Positions 23,059-31,250 of a stretch of DNA of 37,937 nt are shown here, in pieces. The DNA comes from Polyangium sp. y55x31 (GTDB lineage: Bacteria; Myxococcota_A; Polyangia; Polyangiales; Polyangiaceae). Positions within the stretch are counted from its first letter, which is position 1. Each line of letters begins with the position of its first letter. A program made the position numbers and the translations under genes. The notes under the pieces were generated by a model, which saw nothing but the letters and a program-made list of their open reading frames with translations, was not told where the DNA came from and did not search any database. The stretch covers positions 1 to 37,937 of the forward strand of contig NZ_JARZHG010000063.1 in assembly GCF_029946505.1 (NCBI RefSeq), read 5' to 3'.

Positions 23059-24201
23059 ATGAACGTCCGCCTTTTCCTCGCTGCATGGCTCGTGACGTCG
23101 GCGACCGCCGCATCGTTCTTGGCTGCCGGTTGCTGGTACGACGATGCCAACATCGGTTCGGACTGCGCGCCCGGCACGCCCCCGAAGTGTTGCCCGTGCC
23201 CTTGGCCGGAGGACTGCCCGGACGGTGCTCCCCCGCCGCTCCCCGAGTGCGTCGATGGCGGCACGGAGGCCGGCGATGGCTCGCAATCCTCGTGTACGGA
23301 TGGGTCGTGCGTGGTCCCAGCTCCCGACTGGGCGCCCGTGCTGCTCGCCACGGGTGCAGAGATCGACGTGCCCGTTTGTCCGGAGGACGCGCCCGAGATC
23401 GCCTTCGAGGGAAGGCCCGCGCCGGCGTGGGGGCCCGTGTGCCCGACGTGCACGTGTGAGTCACCCATAGAAGGAGGATGTCACGTGCCCACGACGTGGA
23501 CGGTGACCTCCGACTCATGTGCGGGCAGCGGTGTCGATACGAATTTCGACCCTCCTGCGGGTTGGGAAGGTGGTTGTTCCGCGACGAACTCGATCCCGGC
23601 TGGCCTCCAGTGTGGCGGCGTGCCGTGTGTCGGAGGGATCTACATCTCCGCGCCTACCATCGAGGAGCCGCCCTGTACGCCGCATGGCAGTGATCCTCCG
23701 CCCGGACCGGCCCACCTCGTGCCCGGAGGGTTTGGCGCGCCATTCGCCCGCGCCTGCGCCCGTGCACCTTGGCCGGCGTGTGAAGGAGAGGATGAGGTTT
23801 GTCTGCCACCCTCGGGCATGCCTTTCGCCACGTGCTTGATGCGCGCGGGCGACGAACCGTGCCCCGAAGGCTGGCCGGACAAGCGCCTCCTCTACGGAGT
23901 GGTCGACGATCAGCGGCAGTGCGAGGCCTGTTCGTGTGATCCGCCGACGGGCGCGATGTGCTCCGTCAAGGTCCACGTGTACAGCGACGCGGTGTGCTCC
24001 GTCCAGCGATTGGAGGTTGACATCTCGCCCGAGATGGGGGGTGGTTGCCACCTTCTCATGTCCGGCGTCGCGCTCGCTGGCATCGCCGCCGAGGTGCTCG
24101 ACTATCAGCCTGGCACCTGCGAACCGCACGGCAGCGAACCGGTCGGCGACGTCTTCCTCGCGGACGCGACGACGTTCTGCTGCCGCGAGCCTGTCATCTG
24201 A
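23059..24201 (+). CDS. Cys-rich secreted lipoprotein
   Basis: The 380-residue protein has a signal peptide and lipobox (FLAAGC, Cys at about 25) and many Cys residues in short pairs (KCCPCPWPEDCP, CPTCTCES, CEACSCDPP). The pattern suggests a disulphide-stabilised cell-surface or periplasmic protein of a type common in myxobacteria. The ATG lies about 3 bases after GATG-rich leader with no strong ribosome site. It converges on the outer-membrane gene at 24208, the stops being 6 bases apart. Ligand unknown. Confidence 0.75.
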   Translation: MNVRLFLAAWLVTSATAASFLAAGCWYDDANIGSDCAPGTPPKCCPCPWPEDCPDGAPPPLPECVDGGTEAGDGSQSSCTDGSCVVPAPDWAPVLLATGAEIDVPVCPEDAPEIAFEGRPAPAWGPVCPTCTCESPIEGGCHVPTTWTVTSDSCAGSGVDTNFDPPAGWEGGCSATNSIPAGLQCGGVPCVGGIYISAPTIEEPPCTPHGSDPPPGPAHLVPGGFGAPFARACARAPWPACEGEDEVCLPPSGMPFATCLMRAGDEPCPEGWPDKRLLYGVVDDQRQCEACSCDPPTGAMCSVKVHVYSDAVCSVQRLEVDISPEMGGGCHLLMSGVALAGIAAEVLDYQPGTCEPHGSEPVGDVFLADATTFCCREPVI

Positions 24202-24207
24202 GCCGGA

Positions 24208-25263
24208 TCAGAACCAGTAAAGGAGCGACGCTCCGAAGTTCGCCGCCACCGCCTCCGTGCGCCATCGCGTCGGCTTCTCTTCGGCCGTGAACCTGGACCG
24301 GAACAGGTTCCCAGCGATCTCCGCGTCCATCCGGATCTTCAATCGATCGCCGACCGGATGTTCGACGAGCCCGCGGACGGCGACACCGAAGAAGTGCAGG
24401 CGGCTCGGGTTCGGGTGCGTCCGGTTCACGGTCTCGGCCCACATTGCCCCGGCCATGACCAGGCCGCAGACGCCAAAGGAGCCGCGCAGGTAGCAGGGGC
24501 CCAACGTTGTCGATGCGGTGTGCATGCGTACGAGGGTCTCTCCAAGGGGCCGCGTGAGCAGCGGAAACGTCGCGCGCGCATTCGCCTCGATCGTCCACCG
24601 CTCCGCGACGCGATACCCGCCGCCGATGTTCGCACCGCCGACAACCTCGGGGGCGATGCCGACTGCGAACAGCCCTCCGGCCCCGAAAAACCATTGACGC
24701 TCGACGGGCAAGGGAGGCGAGGGGGGCTCCGTGGGCGTCGATGGTGGCGGAGCTGCGGGCGGAGGTTGCCTCGGCGAGGGGCAGGGCTCTGGTCCTTTCG
24801 CAGGTGCCGGCGGCTCCTGCTCCTCCGGGGACGTCTCGCGCTTCTCCATCCAGAGCGCCGCTGCGAGCGCCGCCTTGTAGAGCACCTCGTGGCAACACAT
24901 CGCGGCCGGGTATTCGCGATGGATCGTATCAAGCACGTTGCCGTCTTGGTCCGTGAAGACGAGCTCCACGCCATATCCGCCGCTCGATGTTCGGGCGATG
25001 CGCGCTGAAAGGACCCGGGACGCAGGTGGTTCGAGAAGCGGCTGCGCCAGCACGAGATCGAGGAGGCCTTCGAAGTCCTGGAGCCGATCGCACGCCGGGA
25101 GCTGTTTCGCGGAGAGCTCCAATCGGTAGTGGTGAGACGCGGCCTCCGCGGCGGCTGGTGTCACGGCCAACATGGCGAGCATGAGAACCAGGACCGCCAA
25201 ACCTAGACGTGCGCGTCGTTTGGTTGGATGGGACACGGGCTCCCAAGTTTTTTCGGGGTGCAT
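24208..25263 (-). CDS. Outer-membrane beta-barrel protein with Pro-rich linker
   Basis: The 351-residue protein has a signal peptide ending near AEA (about residue 41). A periplasmic domain follows (about 45-140, with YRLELSAKQLPACDRLQDFEGLLDLV and CCHEVLYKAALAAALWM), then a Pro-rich linker (about 145-185). The C-terminus is a barrel of alternating strands (FFGAGGLFAVGIAPEVV ... ANFGASLLYWF) ending in an aromatic residue, as outer-membrane proteins do. The incomplete protein at 37434 has the same three-part plan. It is divergent from the membrane-linked sigma gene at 25344, with 80 bp between them, which suggests a shared promoter region. Confidence 0.75.
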   Translation of the reverse strand: MHPEKTWEPVSHPTKRRARLGLAVLVLMLAMLAVTPAAAEAASHHYRLELSAKQLPACDRLQDFEGLLDLVLAQPLLEPPASRVLSARIARTSSGGYGVELVFTDQDGNVLDTIHREYPAAMCCHEVLYKAALAAALWMEKRETSPEEQEPPAPAKGPEPCPSPRQPPPAAPPPSTPTEPPSPPLPVERQWFFGAGGLFAVGIAPEVVGGANIGGGYRVAERWTIEANARATFPLLTRPLGETLVRMHTASTTLGPCYLRGSFGVCGLVMAGAMWAETVNRTHPNPSRLHFFGVAVRGLVEHPVGDRLKIRMDAEIAGNLFRSRFTAEEKPTRWRTEAVAANFGASLLYWF

Positions 25264-25343
25264 GTCGATTCGTTGAAGGGATTTGGGCCTCGTCGACCCT
25301 CTACGAGTGAGGGGACGTTGGCGCGACCCCGAGAGGTTTTACC

Positions 25344-26420
25344 GTGAACCAACCCAAAAAAGAAGAATACGATGAGCTGATCGCGCTCGTCCCGATTCTT
25401 TATGAACGAGCACGAGCGAAGGGGGTTCACGACCAAGACGCCGAGGATGTCGTCGCCAATGTGTTCGTCGACGTTTGTTCGCGAGAGAAGCCACTTCCGA
25501 GCGCGCCGGACGAACGGAAGAAGATCGTTCTGGCAATCCTGAGTTTCCGCGTACTGACGCACATCAAGGAGCGTAAGGCGTTGGCACGGCAGGAACTCAT
25601 GGAGGCGCCGGCAATGGAGCTGCTCGTGCCCGAGCCGCGGGATGCGATCGTGGCATTGGAGGAGCGCCAGCGGATCGAGATGATCTGGCCGCGGCTGCGG
25701 CCGGAGTATCAGCGGGCGATCGAGGGCAAGGCGCTCGGGGAGAACGCCGAGGAAACGGCGAAGAGCATGGGCGCGAGCGTCAAGTCCGTGGAGACTTGGC
25801 TGCAACGCGGCAGAAACGTGGCCCGTTTCGAGCTGGCGAGACTCGACACGATCAAGAGGCCCCGCGGCATTCGGACGGTGGTGGTCCTGGTCGGGCTCGG
25901 GAGTTTCCTCGCGGCCACACGGGTCGCGGAGGCATTCGTGGGGTGGGTGCGCGGGGTCTTCCGTATCAGCGCGCGCGTGCTCGGCGCGCCGCTCCGCGTT
26001 TTACCGAGTATGGCAGCCGGCATCCTTGCCTTGGCCCTTACGCCGGAGAAGAGTCCCGCGTCTGCCGATGAATCGGCGGCGATCGTGGTGCAGGCGGAGC
26101 CGAGGGGGAGTGCGGAGGCGCCGAGGATGGAGTCGAGCGCATGTGCGCCTCCTCCGCTGATGGGCTCTTCGTTGGTTTTGGTTGTCTCGGCGCCGAATAC
26201 GAGGGCGCGGTCCCACGCGAATCCGGCCAGTAGACCGAGCTCCGACAGGGCTTCGCCGTCAGATGCATGGCTGTTCAAGGCGAAGGCTGCATTGCGTCGT
26301 GGGAATGCTCGACGTGCCCTGGAGCTCGTGGAGCTCGACGCACGCGAGAGACCGCAGCCGGACGAGGATCGGGAGAATCTTCGTGCCGCGGCGCTTCGGG
26401 CGTTGGCTAGCCAGCGCTGA
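25344..26420 (+). CDS. ECF-like sigma factor with transmembrane and C-terminal extension
   Basis: In this 358-residue protein, residues about 1-165 are a sigma-70-type protein: region 2 with VHDQDAEDVVANVFVDV, region 4 with LRPEYQRAIEGKALGENAEE and TAKSMGASVKSVETWLQRGR. A hydrophobic segment follows (TVVVLVGLGSFLAA, about 183-196), and further hydrophobic stretches near 225. A Pro/Ser-rich linker leads to a C-terminal helix pair (WLFKAKAALRRGNARRALELVELD) like one TPR unit. The GTG start has GAGAGG 7 bases before it. A sigma factor tied to the membrane may be self-inhibited without a separate anti-sigma factor. The divergent outer-membrane gene is a possible target. Confidence 0.75.
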   Translation: MNQPKKEEYDELIALVPILYERARAKGVHDQDAEDVVANVFVDVCSREKPLPSAPDERKKIVLAILSFRVLTHIKERKALARQELMEAPAMELLVPEPRDAIVALEERQRIEMIWPRLRPEYQRAIEGKALGENAEETAKSMGASVKSVETWLQRGRNVARFELARLDTIKRPRGIRTVVVLVGLGSFLAATRVAEAFVGWVRGVFRISARVLGAPLRVLPSMAAGILALALTPEKSPASADESAAIVVQAEPRGSAEAPRMESSACAPPPLMGSSLVLVVSAPNTRARSHANPASRPSSDRASPSDAWLFKAKAALRRGNARRALELVELDARERPQPDEDRENLRAAALRALASQR

Positions 26421-26456
26421 GGAGCGGATCGGGTTCGTCGAAAAGTTACATTGCGC

Positions 26457-26520
26457 GCTCCCGGAAGGGCGCGAGGGCACCTCTCGGGGCGAGTTGCGTC
26501 CGTTGCGCCCTTCCGGGAGC
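26457..26520. terminator. Long perfect inverted repeat downstream of the sigma gene
   Basis: GCTCCCGGAAGGGCGC (26457-26472) and GCGCCCTTCCGGGAGC (26505-26520) are perfect 16-bp arms around a 32-base loop, followed by ACTTTTAT. It lies 36 bases after the sigma-gene stop, so a terminator is likely. The long loop also allows a small mobile or regulatory repeat. Confidence 0.55.
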
Positions 26521-26661
26521 ACTTTTATCGGATCACGAGCATCACGAGGGCGACGGCTGCTTCGCGGAGTCGCGTTCGTCGAGGCATGAGGAAGGGAGAT
26601 CCCGCGCGTGGTCGCCGCCCTCGTGATGCTCGTGATCCACCCACGCCACGGAGATGCGTTC

Positions 26662-26866
26662 ATGTCTCACGAACGCCCCCGAACGATGCGTCCCGACGAA
26701 CCTCCCAGCGCGCCGAGCTCGCGGGTGCAAATGAAGCACGCGGTGGGGGAGGGGCGCTCGTTGTCTCCGCCCCCGCCGCCGCGGTTTCGTACGCCGTTCC
26801 AGTAGGCCATCGACTCGCTGCGCGAGCTGTTTCCTGCCGAACTCGCGGAGGTGATGCGCTTCGTGG
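26662..26866 (+). pseudogene. Broken second copy of the 203-703 gene
   Basis: About 285 bases (26584-26866) closely match 127-415, including leader, start codon and about 70 codons. An in-frame TAG at 26803 stands where the first copy has CAG (Gln), and the similarity ends near 26866, so the 3' half is gone. The protein match is direct: MRPDEPPSAPSSRVQMK here, IRPDEPPSAPSSRVQMK there. It is a truncated duplicate with a premature stop. Confidence 0.85.
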
Positions 26867-26946
26867 TTCTTCTACGGGGAGGATGTCGAGTTCGATGCGG
26901 GAAACCGACGCACTAGGGTTGGCGATGACCGCCTGCTAACGGCAAC

Positions 26947-27153
26947 CTACCCGGACAGTTTGCCCATCCGTCGCAGGCACTCCTGAAGGCCATCCTGAAG
27001 GCTTCTCCGTGTCGTCGGTAAAGCCTCCGAATCGACGCCAATCTCCGCGAGCGTCTGCGCCACAGCCGGCTGAACTCCCGTTAGAATGCAAGTGACGCCT
27101 AGTAGCTTTGTTGCCATTGCCAACTGCACTAGATGAGCGGCGGTTCGCGTGAA
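26947..27153 (-). pseudogene. 3' fragment of an RsbR-type STAS-domain gene
   Basis: The C-terminal part of a STAS domain is visible: TAAHLVQLAMATKLLGVTCI, LTGVQPAVAQTLAEIG, then LQDGLQECLRR. This matches RsbR-family co-antagonists that scaffold stressosomes. The upstream half is missing: beyond 27153 the minus strand becomes antisense to a WD40 segment on the plus strand. The break is therefore a rearrangement joint. Confidence 0.75.
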
Positions 27154-27204
27154 TGCCGCGCTGGGCGCGCCAGCTCGTTTCTCGCCCGCGATGCCTCGCT
27201 GCGG

Positions 27205-27910
27205 GCTCGGGGGGGGGTGGCCGTCGGTTGCGACGACGGGGATGTCCGCCTCCTTGATGCCGCTCGCGGGACCATTGAAAAGACGCTGCGAGGCCAGGGC
27301 AGCGCGGTGCGGGGCGTGGCGATGGTGGAGCAGGGAATACGAATGCTCGCCGCATGCGGGGACGACAAGCTCGTGAGTCTGTGGAGCGTGACCGCGGGCG
27401 AGAGACTGAATATCGGTTACCACGCCGATCGCGTCAGGAGCGTGGCATTCGAACCTGGCAGCGGCGTGCTCGCCTCGGCGGGGAACGACGCCACCGTGCG
27501 GTTATGGGACGCGACCCTACAGCCGATACGGGTCTTGCGGGGCTCCCTGGGCCCCGTGCGGGGCCTTTCTTTCACGACCGATGGCGGCCTCCTTGCGGCC
27601 GGCTGCGGAGACGGAGCGGTAAGGCTCTGGGAGACACGACGCTGGAGCTGAACGGACGCTCGCTGGCCATACGAAGCGGGTCGTCTCCGTGGCCTTCGAT
27701 CCCCATGGCGACACGCTTGTCTCGGGTTCATCGGACGGCACCCTCCGTGCCTGGAACGTCGTCACGGGCAAGGCGCTGGGCGTGCTGGCAGAGAATGCAG
27801 GCGCAGTCGAGTGCGTGGCCATGAGCCCGGATGGGCGACACGCTGCATCGGCGCATTCGGACGGGACGGTCCGCGTTTATCGATGGCCCTTCGACATGGC
27901 GCCGGGGTAA
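27205..27910 (+). pseudogene. Frameshifted WD40-repeat fragment
   Basis: Six WD40 blades can be read, with hallmarks GVAVGCDDGDVRLLD, MLAACGDDKLVSLW, VLASAGNDATVRLWD, LLAAGCGDGAVRLWE, TLVSGSSDGTLRAWN and HAASAHSDGTVRVYRW. The first four share one frame (to 27651). A short middle piece (LELNGRSLA) is in a second frame and the last two are in a third, so at least two indels lie between 27620 and 27690. There is no start region. It is probably the 3' end of a large WD40 protein (often kinase-linked in myxobacteria). Confidence 0.8.
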
Positions 27911-27957
27911 TCGCGGCCGAAGCAGAGCGTTTGGGCGACTCGCGCGAAGGGCGAGGC

Positions 27958-28107
27958 TCAATCCACATAGACTCGCGCGAGCCCGCGTCCAGAGCCGCGG
28001 GCGGCTCTGACGACGATCTTACCATGCCACTCGACATTCATCGAATGCCGGAAGCACCGCGCGCTTCCCTGGTTCCGAGCTGCCGTCGAACGCCGCTGCG
28101 CAAAGAC
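27958..28107 (-). pseudogene. 3' fragment duplicated from the 21296-21978 gene
   Basis: The reverse strand reads RRSTAARNQGSARCFRHSMN, then VEWHGKIVVRAARGSGRGLARVYVD and a stop, against RRSTAAPNQGNTRCVRHSMA and VEWPSKIVVRAARGSGLGVARVYVD at 21296. Similarity covers about 150 bases and ends abruptly near 28107. It is a 50-residue C-terminal remnant without start. Confidence 0.85.
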
Positions 28108-28265
28108 TCCGGCTGGAAGTGCGTGAAGAATGTAGACGGCGCCGTCACCTTATGGGTTTGAGTACCAACGTACTCGCCCACCCCCGTCATGACACGAAAA
28201 GCCCGGAGCGAACGCCACCCTGACGCGTCTGCTGGGAGTCTTCGCTGGTCCCATAGGGTGGGCAG

Positions 28266-28428
28266 CTAGAACATCGATCGGTTTGACAACCGCTCGATGT
28301 TCTAGGCTTCTCTTGTCCCGAGGGGGACGCCTCGCGTCCCCCTCTCGGCCAGGCGGAGCCCGGCCGATTCACCCCCCGAGGCGAGCTCGCTTCGCGATCT
28401 CGCAGAGCGCCGAACCGTTCGGCGCTCT
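28266..28428. repeat. Cluster of strong palindromes
   Basis: Three hairpins stand within 165 bp. CTAGAACATCGATCGGTT pairs with AACCGCTCGATGTTCTAG (28266-28305, one mismatch in 18). GAGGGGGACGC-CTC-GCGTCCCCCTC is at 28320-28344 (perfect). AGAGCGCCGAAC-C-GTTCGGCGCTCT is at 28404-28428 (perfect). They lie in a gene-free stretch (28111-28514) between a pseudogene and the 3' end of the ECF41 gene. None has a T-run. They may be REP/BIME-like repeats, recombination sites or factor-dependent terminators. Confidence 0.7.
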
Positions 28429-28514
28429 AGCGGGGCCTGGACGGTTGTCGATCTCGCCGTAACGGATTTTAGGGGGAGGCCGGGGATGAGATCACGTCGT
28501 CCGCGACGCCCGCG

Positions 28515-29378
28515 TCAGCCGAGTGTCGCGATCTCGAGCGTTTTCAGCCCGTCTTCGTCGTCGATGACGTCGATGCGCGTGATGACCCCCTCGCCGAACG
28601 TCAACCGAAGCGCGCGTGAGAGCCGGCCGCCGGGCGCGTAGATTGCGCCGACGGTGCCGTCGACGAGCGCGGGTTCGGCGGTGTCGAATGCATGCGCCGT
28701 CCTCGCGAACCCGATAGCCGACCTGGCCAAGTTTCGCACGCTTCGGATCTCGCGCGCCCGACCGCCCGCACCGCCCCCGTGGACGACGACGTTCGGATCG
28801 AGAACGGCGACGACGGCCTCGACGTCGCCCGCTCGAAGCGCGCCAAGAAGCGCCTTGACGATATCGTGCTGTCGCGCAAGCTCGGCCTCATCGCGTTCGG
28901 GCGCGCCACGCACGCGCCGCCGCGCCCGGCTCGCGAGCTGCCTCGCGGCGACCTCCGAACGTCCGACGATCGGCGCGATCTCATCGAACGACACGCCGAA
29001 CAAATCGTGAAGCACGAACGCGAGCCGCTCCACGGGCTCGAGCGTCTCGAGGACCACGAGCAAGGCGATGCTGACCGAATCGGCCAGCACGGCCTCATCC
29101 TCTGCATTCGAGGTCGCCGCCTCCTCCGGCACGACGTCGCCATCTTCCGCCCGGGCCTTCCGCGAACGCAACATGTCGAGACACACCCGCGCGACGACGG
29201 TCGTGAGCCAACCGCGAAGGTTTTCGACCTCGCTCGTCTCTGCTCGCGACAGCCGAAGCCATGTCTCCTGAACCGCGTCATCGGCCTCACTGCGCGATCC
29301 CAGCATGCGATACGCCACCGCGCAGAGATGCGGCCGGCTCTCCTCGAAAAGGCTGATGAGATTTTTTTCGTCCGTCAC
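28515..29378 (-). CDS. ECF41-type sigma factor with SnoaL-like C-terminal domain
   Basis: The 287-residue protein has region 2 at about residues 5-75 (LISLFEESRPHLCAVAYRML, EADDAVQETWLRL) and region 4 at about 110-165 (LEPVERLAFVLHDLFGVSFD, EIAPIVGRSEVAARQLASRA). A C-terminal SnoaL/NTF2-like extension (about 175-287, with VVAVLDPNVVVHGGGAGG) is where ECF41 proteins carry a DGGGK-type motif that controls activity in place of an anti-sigma factor. The divergent AhpD/CMD gene is the usual ECF41 partner. GTG 29378 has GAGGA 7 bases upstream; GTG 29384 is the alternative. The promoter at 29414-29440 fits autoregulation. Confidence 0.85.
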   Translation of the reverse strand: MTDEKNLISLFEESRPHLCAVAYRMLGSRSEADDAVQETWLRLSRAETSEVENLRGWLTTVVARVCLDMLRSRKARAEDGDVVPEEAATSNAEDEAVLADSVSIALLVVLETLEPVERLAFVLHDLFGVSFDEIAPIVGRSEVAARQLASRARRRVRGAPERDEAELARQHDIVKALLGALRAGDVEAVVAVLDPNVVVHGGGAGGRAREIRSVRNLARSAIGFARTAHAFDTAEPALVDGTVGAIYAPGGRLSRALRLTFGEGVITRIDVIDDEDGLKTLEIATLG

Positions 29379-29402
29379 CGTCACGTCCTCGTTTTGCGAT
29401 TC

Positions 29403-29440
29403 GTCACATCCGTGACGGGCGAGCGCGCCCGGATGTGACC
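29403..29440 (-). promoter_or_regulatory. ECF41-type promoter inside an inverted repeat
   Basis: On the minus strand GGTCACA (29440-29434) is followed after exactly 16 bases by CGTC (29417-29414). The ECF41 consensus known to me is TGTCACA-N16-CGTC, so this should drive the sigma gene itself. GTCACATCCG (29403-29412) and CGGATGTGAC (29430-29439) form a perfect inverted repeat. The plus-strand copy of the -35 is not followed by CGTC at the right distance. Confidence 0.7.
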
Positions 29441-29457
29441 AGAAGGAGAGATTTATC

Positions 29458-29916
29458 ATGCAAGCACGACTGAAGAACCCGGCGACGCTCGTTCCGGAGG
29501 CGATGCAGCCCATCATGACGCTCGTGAAGAGCCTGCAGAACGGCAAGGTACCGCCGAGAACGCTCGGCCTGGTCCACGCGCGCATCAGCCAGATCAACGG
29601 CTGCGCTGTGTGCCTCGACATGCATGCCCGTCAGGAGAAGAAGGCGGCCGAGCCGGACGATCGCCTGATCGTGCTCGCCGGCTGGCGGGATGCCCCCTAT
29701 TTCACGGAAGCCGAGCGCGCGGCACTCGCGCTTGCCGAAGCCGAGACACGCCTCGCCGACCGCGCCGACGCCGTCCCCGACGACGTCTGGAACGAGGCCG
29801 CACGCCACTTCGACGAACAAGCGTTGGCCCAGCTCGTCCTCCACATCGCGCTCGTCAACATGTTCAACCGCGTGAATGTCACGACACGGCAGGTCGCGGG
29901 CGCTCAGAGCTGGTGA
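29458..29916 (+). CDS. AhpD/carboxymuconolactone decarboxylase-like protein
   Basis: The 152-residue helical protein has the family signature QINGCAVCLDMHAR: Cys49, Cys52 and His56. It is the standard neighbour and target of ECF41 sigma factors, divergent from one here. A strong ribosome site AGAAGGAGAG stands 7 bases before the ATG. It is probably a peroxidase-like or decarboxylase-like enzyme; the substrate is unknown. It shares the CxxC site but little else with the protein at 1811. Confidence 0.85.
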   Translation: MQARLKNPATLVPEAMQPIMTLVKSLQNGKVPPRTLGLVHARISQINGCAVCLDMHARQEKKAAEPDDRLIVLAGWRDAPYFTEAERAALALAEAETRLADRADAVPDDVWNEAARHFDEQALAQLVLHIALVNMFNRVNVTTRQVAGAQSW

Positions 29917-30211
29917 AGGTAGGGCTTCTTGCGTCGCGCCCATCGGGAGCGTGCGAGCGAGGCTGCAGAAGGTGCGACCAAATGGAATTGTGTGACCGCA
30001 GCATCGATCCTTTGGACAAACTGGCCAGCCTCCTCGTGGGCCTCGCCGTGGCCTCACTGTGGCCTCAACCCGCGTCCCGACACGTCCCCAGACGTCTCAT
30101 CCCGTCGCCTCCCCGCAACACCATCGTCTTCGCAAAAATGGCTGAGATGATGCTGTTTTCGTTGCCGCTTCGTGTACTTGCGGCGCTCTACCGGAATCCC
30201 CTCCAGATTCT

Positions 30212-30256
30212 TTCGTAAACCGTAGGTCTCGAGTTCGAATCTCGAAGGCGGCTCCA
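30212..30256 (+). tRNA. 3' fragment of tRNA-Thr(CGT), likely attachment-site remnant
   Basis: From the anticodon loop TTCGTAA onward the sequence follows tRNA-Thr: ACCGT stem half, AGGTC variable loop, T-arm TCGAG-TTCGAAT-CTCGA, acceptor half AGGCGGC, T and CCA. The 5' half is missing: the bases before the loop (CTCCAGATTC) cannot pair with ACCGT, and no GCCGCCT acceptor lies upstream. A 45-base 3' end alone is what integration into a tRNA gene leaves at the far end of an island. Not a functional tRNA. Confidence 0.75.
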
Positions 30257-30289
30257 GGCGTTTCTTGGGTGATTCCGCGGGGTCGGCAC

Positions 30290-30690
30290 GAGCGTGACGA
30301 GTATCGCAAGCTCTACGAGCTCGCCAGCATCGAGCTCGAGCGACTTCGCCGCCACATCTTCGGTCGCAAGGCCGAGCAGGTCGATCCGGCGCAGACGCAG
30401 CTCGCGTTCAACGCCGTCGTCGAGGCGCTCGGCGGCCTCGAGCGGCTCTCCGAGCAGACGCCGGATGCGGCTCCGCCTTCCGAGCGGCCCTCCGGAGAGA
30501 AGCTGCCCGATCGCAAGAAGCCCAATCAGAAGACGCGCAAGGTCACGCCGCATGGGCGGCAGATCCTAAAGGCGCCGCGTCCCTCGTGCGGATCGGTGAG
30601 GAGGTGAGCGAAACACTCGAATGGCGGCCCGCGAGCCTCGTGCGGGTCCGGGTCATTCGTCCGAAGTTCGCGACGAAAGGCAAACCCGAG
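30290..30690 (+). pseudogene. IS66-family transposase remnant
   Basis: Part of the TnpC N-terminal region is readable: HERDEYRKLYELASIELERL, RRHIFGRKAEQVDPAQTQLA, then KVTPHGRQ. After an internal deletion and frame change the zinc-region flank follows (RIGEEVSETLEWRPASLVRV, RVIRPKFAT). There is no catalytic DDE domain. It begins about 35 bases after the tRNA fragment, as expected in an island end. Confidence 0.7.
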
Positions 30691-30715
30691 GTCGAGGGAT
30701 GGGGCGTGCGAATGG

Positions 30716-31250
30716 TCGCGGAGGTGATATCGGTGGGTTCGTCGCCCCCCTCTGCTCGTCGTGCTTGCGGGGCAGGTCTACGCGGATGCGCTGGTCTTTC
30801 ATGCCACTGGCATAATCTGCCCCGACCGGAGGAGCCGCTGCGAGGCGTGAAGGGGTGCGGTGCGAATGTGGCGTGAATGTAGCGGCAAGCCTCCGATACT
30901 CGCTTCCTCGTGATCCCTCGGCCCCACGAATGACGAACGTGGCGAAGTCTGGTAACGTCTTGGCCGGAGGTGCGGAGTGGGCGGGACGTCAAGCCAAATA
31001 GGGGTGTCCGCGAGAGAGCCATGGAAGGTCGAACGCGAGCCATTGCTTGTTCGCTGCTCGATGAAGGTACGTCAGAGCGATAGGAACAAGCTCGGGGAGC
31101 TAGGGCTGGCTTTCGATGACCTGCTCGGCGTGTCATGGGCGAACCGCGCTCTTTCGGCCTCGCTCGGCTCGTGGGCTCGCCCGAGTGGGGCTCTGACCGC
31201 GCCGTCGAGCAAGCCCGGCCCCGCCCCACGTTGCCCACGGAGGCCCTGTC
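30716..31250. other. Gene-poor stretch before the FadL-like gene
   Basis: No convincing gene was seen. A 93-codon frame at 30977 has no family features and lacks a ribosome site. GGAGG at 31239-31243 serves the GTG at 31251. The segment probably holds IS66 debris and the porin promoter. Confidence 0.4.

Noticed and set aside
24358-25008. Plus-strand frame of 216 codons
   Set aside because: It is antisense to the outer-membrane gene, whose signal peptide, linker and barrel pattern are clear on the minus strand.
28692-29438. Plus-strand frame of 248 codons
   Set aside because: It is antisense to the ECF41 sigma gene, which has both sigma regions and its own promoter.
30188-30309. Minus-strand proteins containing RDSNSRPTVYE or EIRTRDLRFTKE
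   Set aside because: These are the familiar false proteins that arise antisense to tRNA genes. Here they mark the tRNA-Thr fragment.
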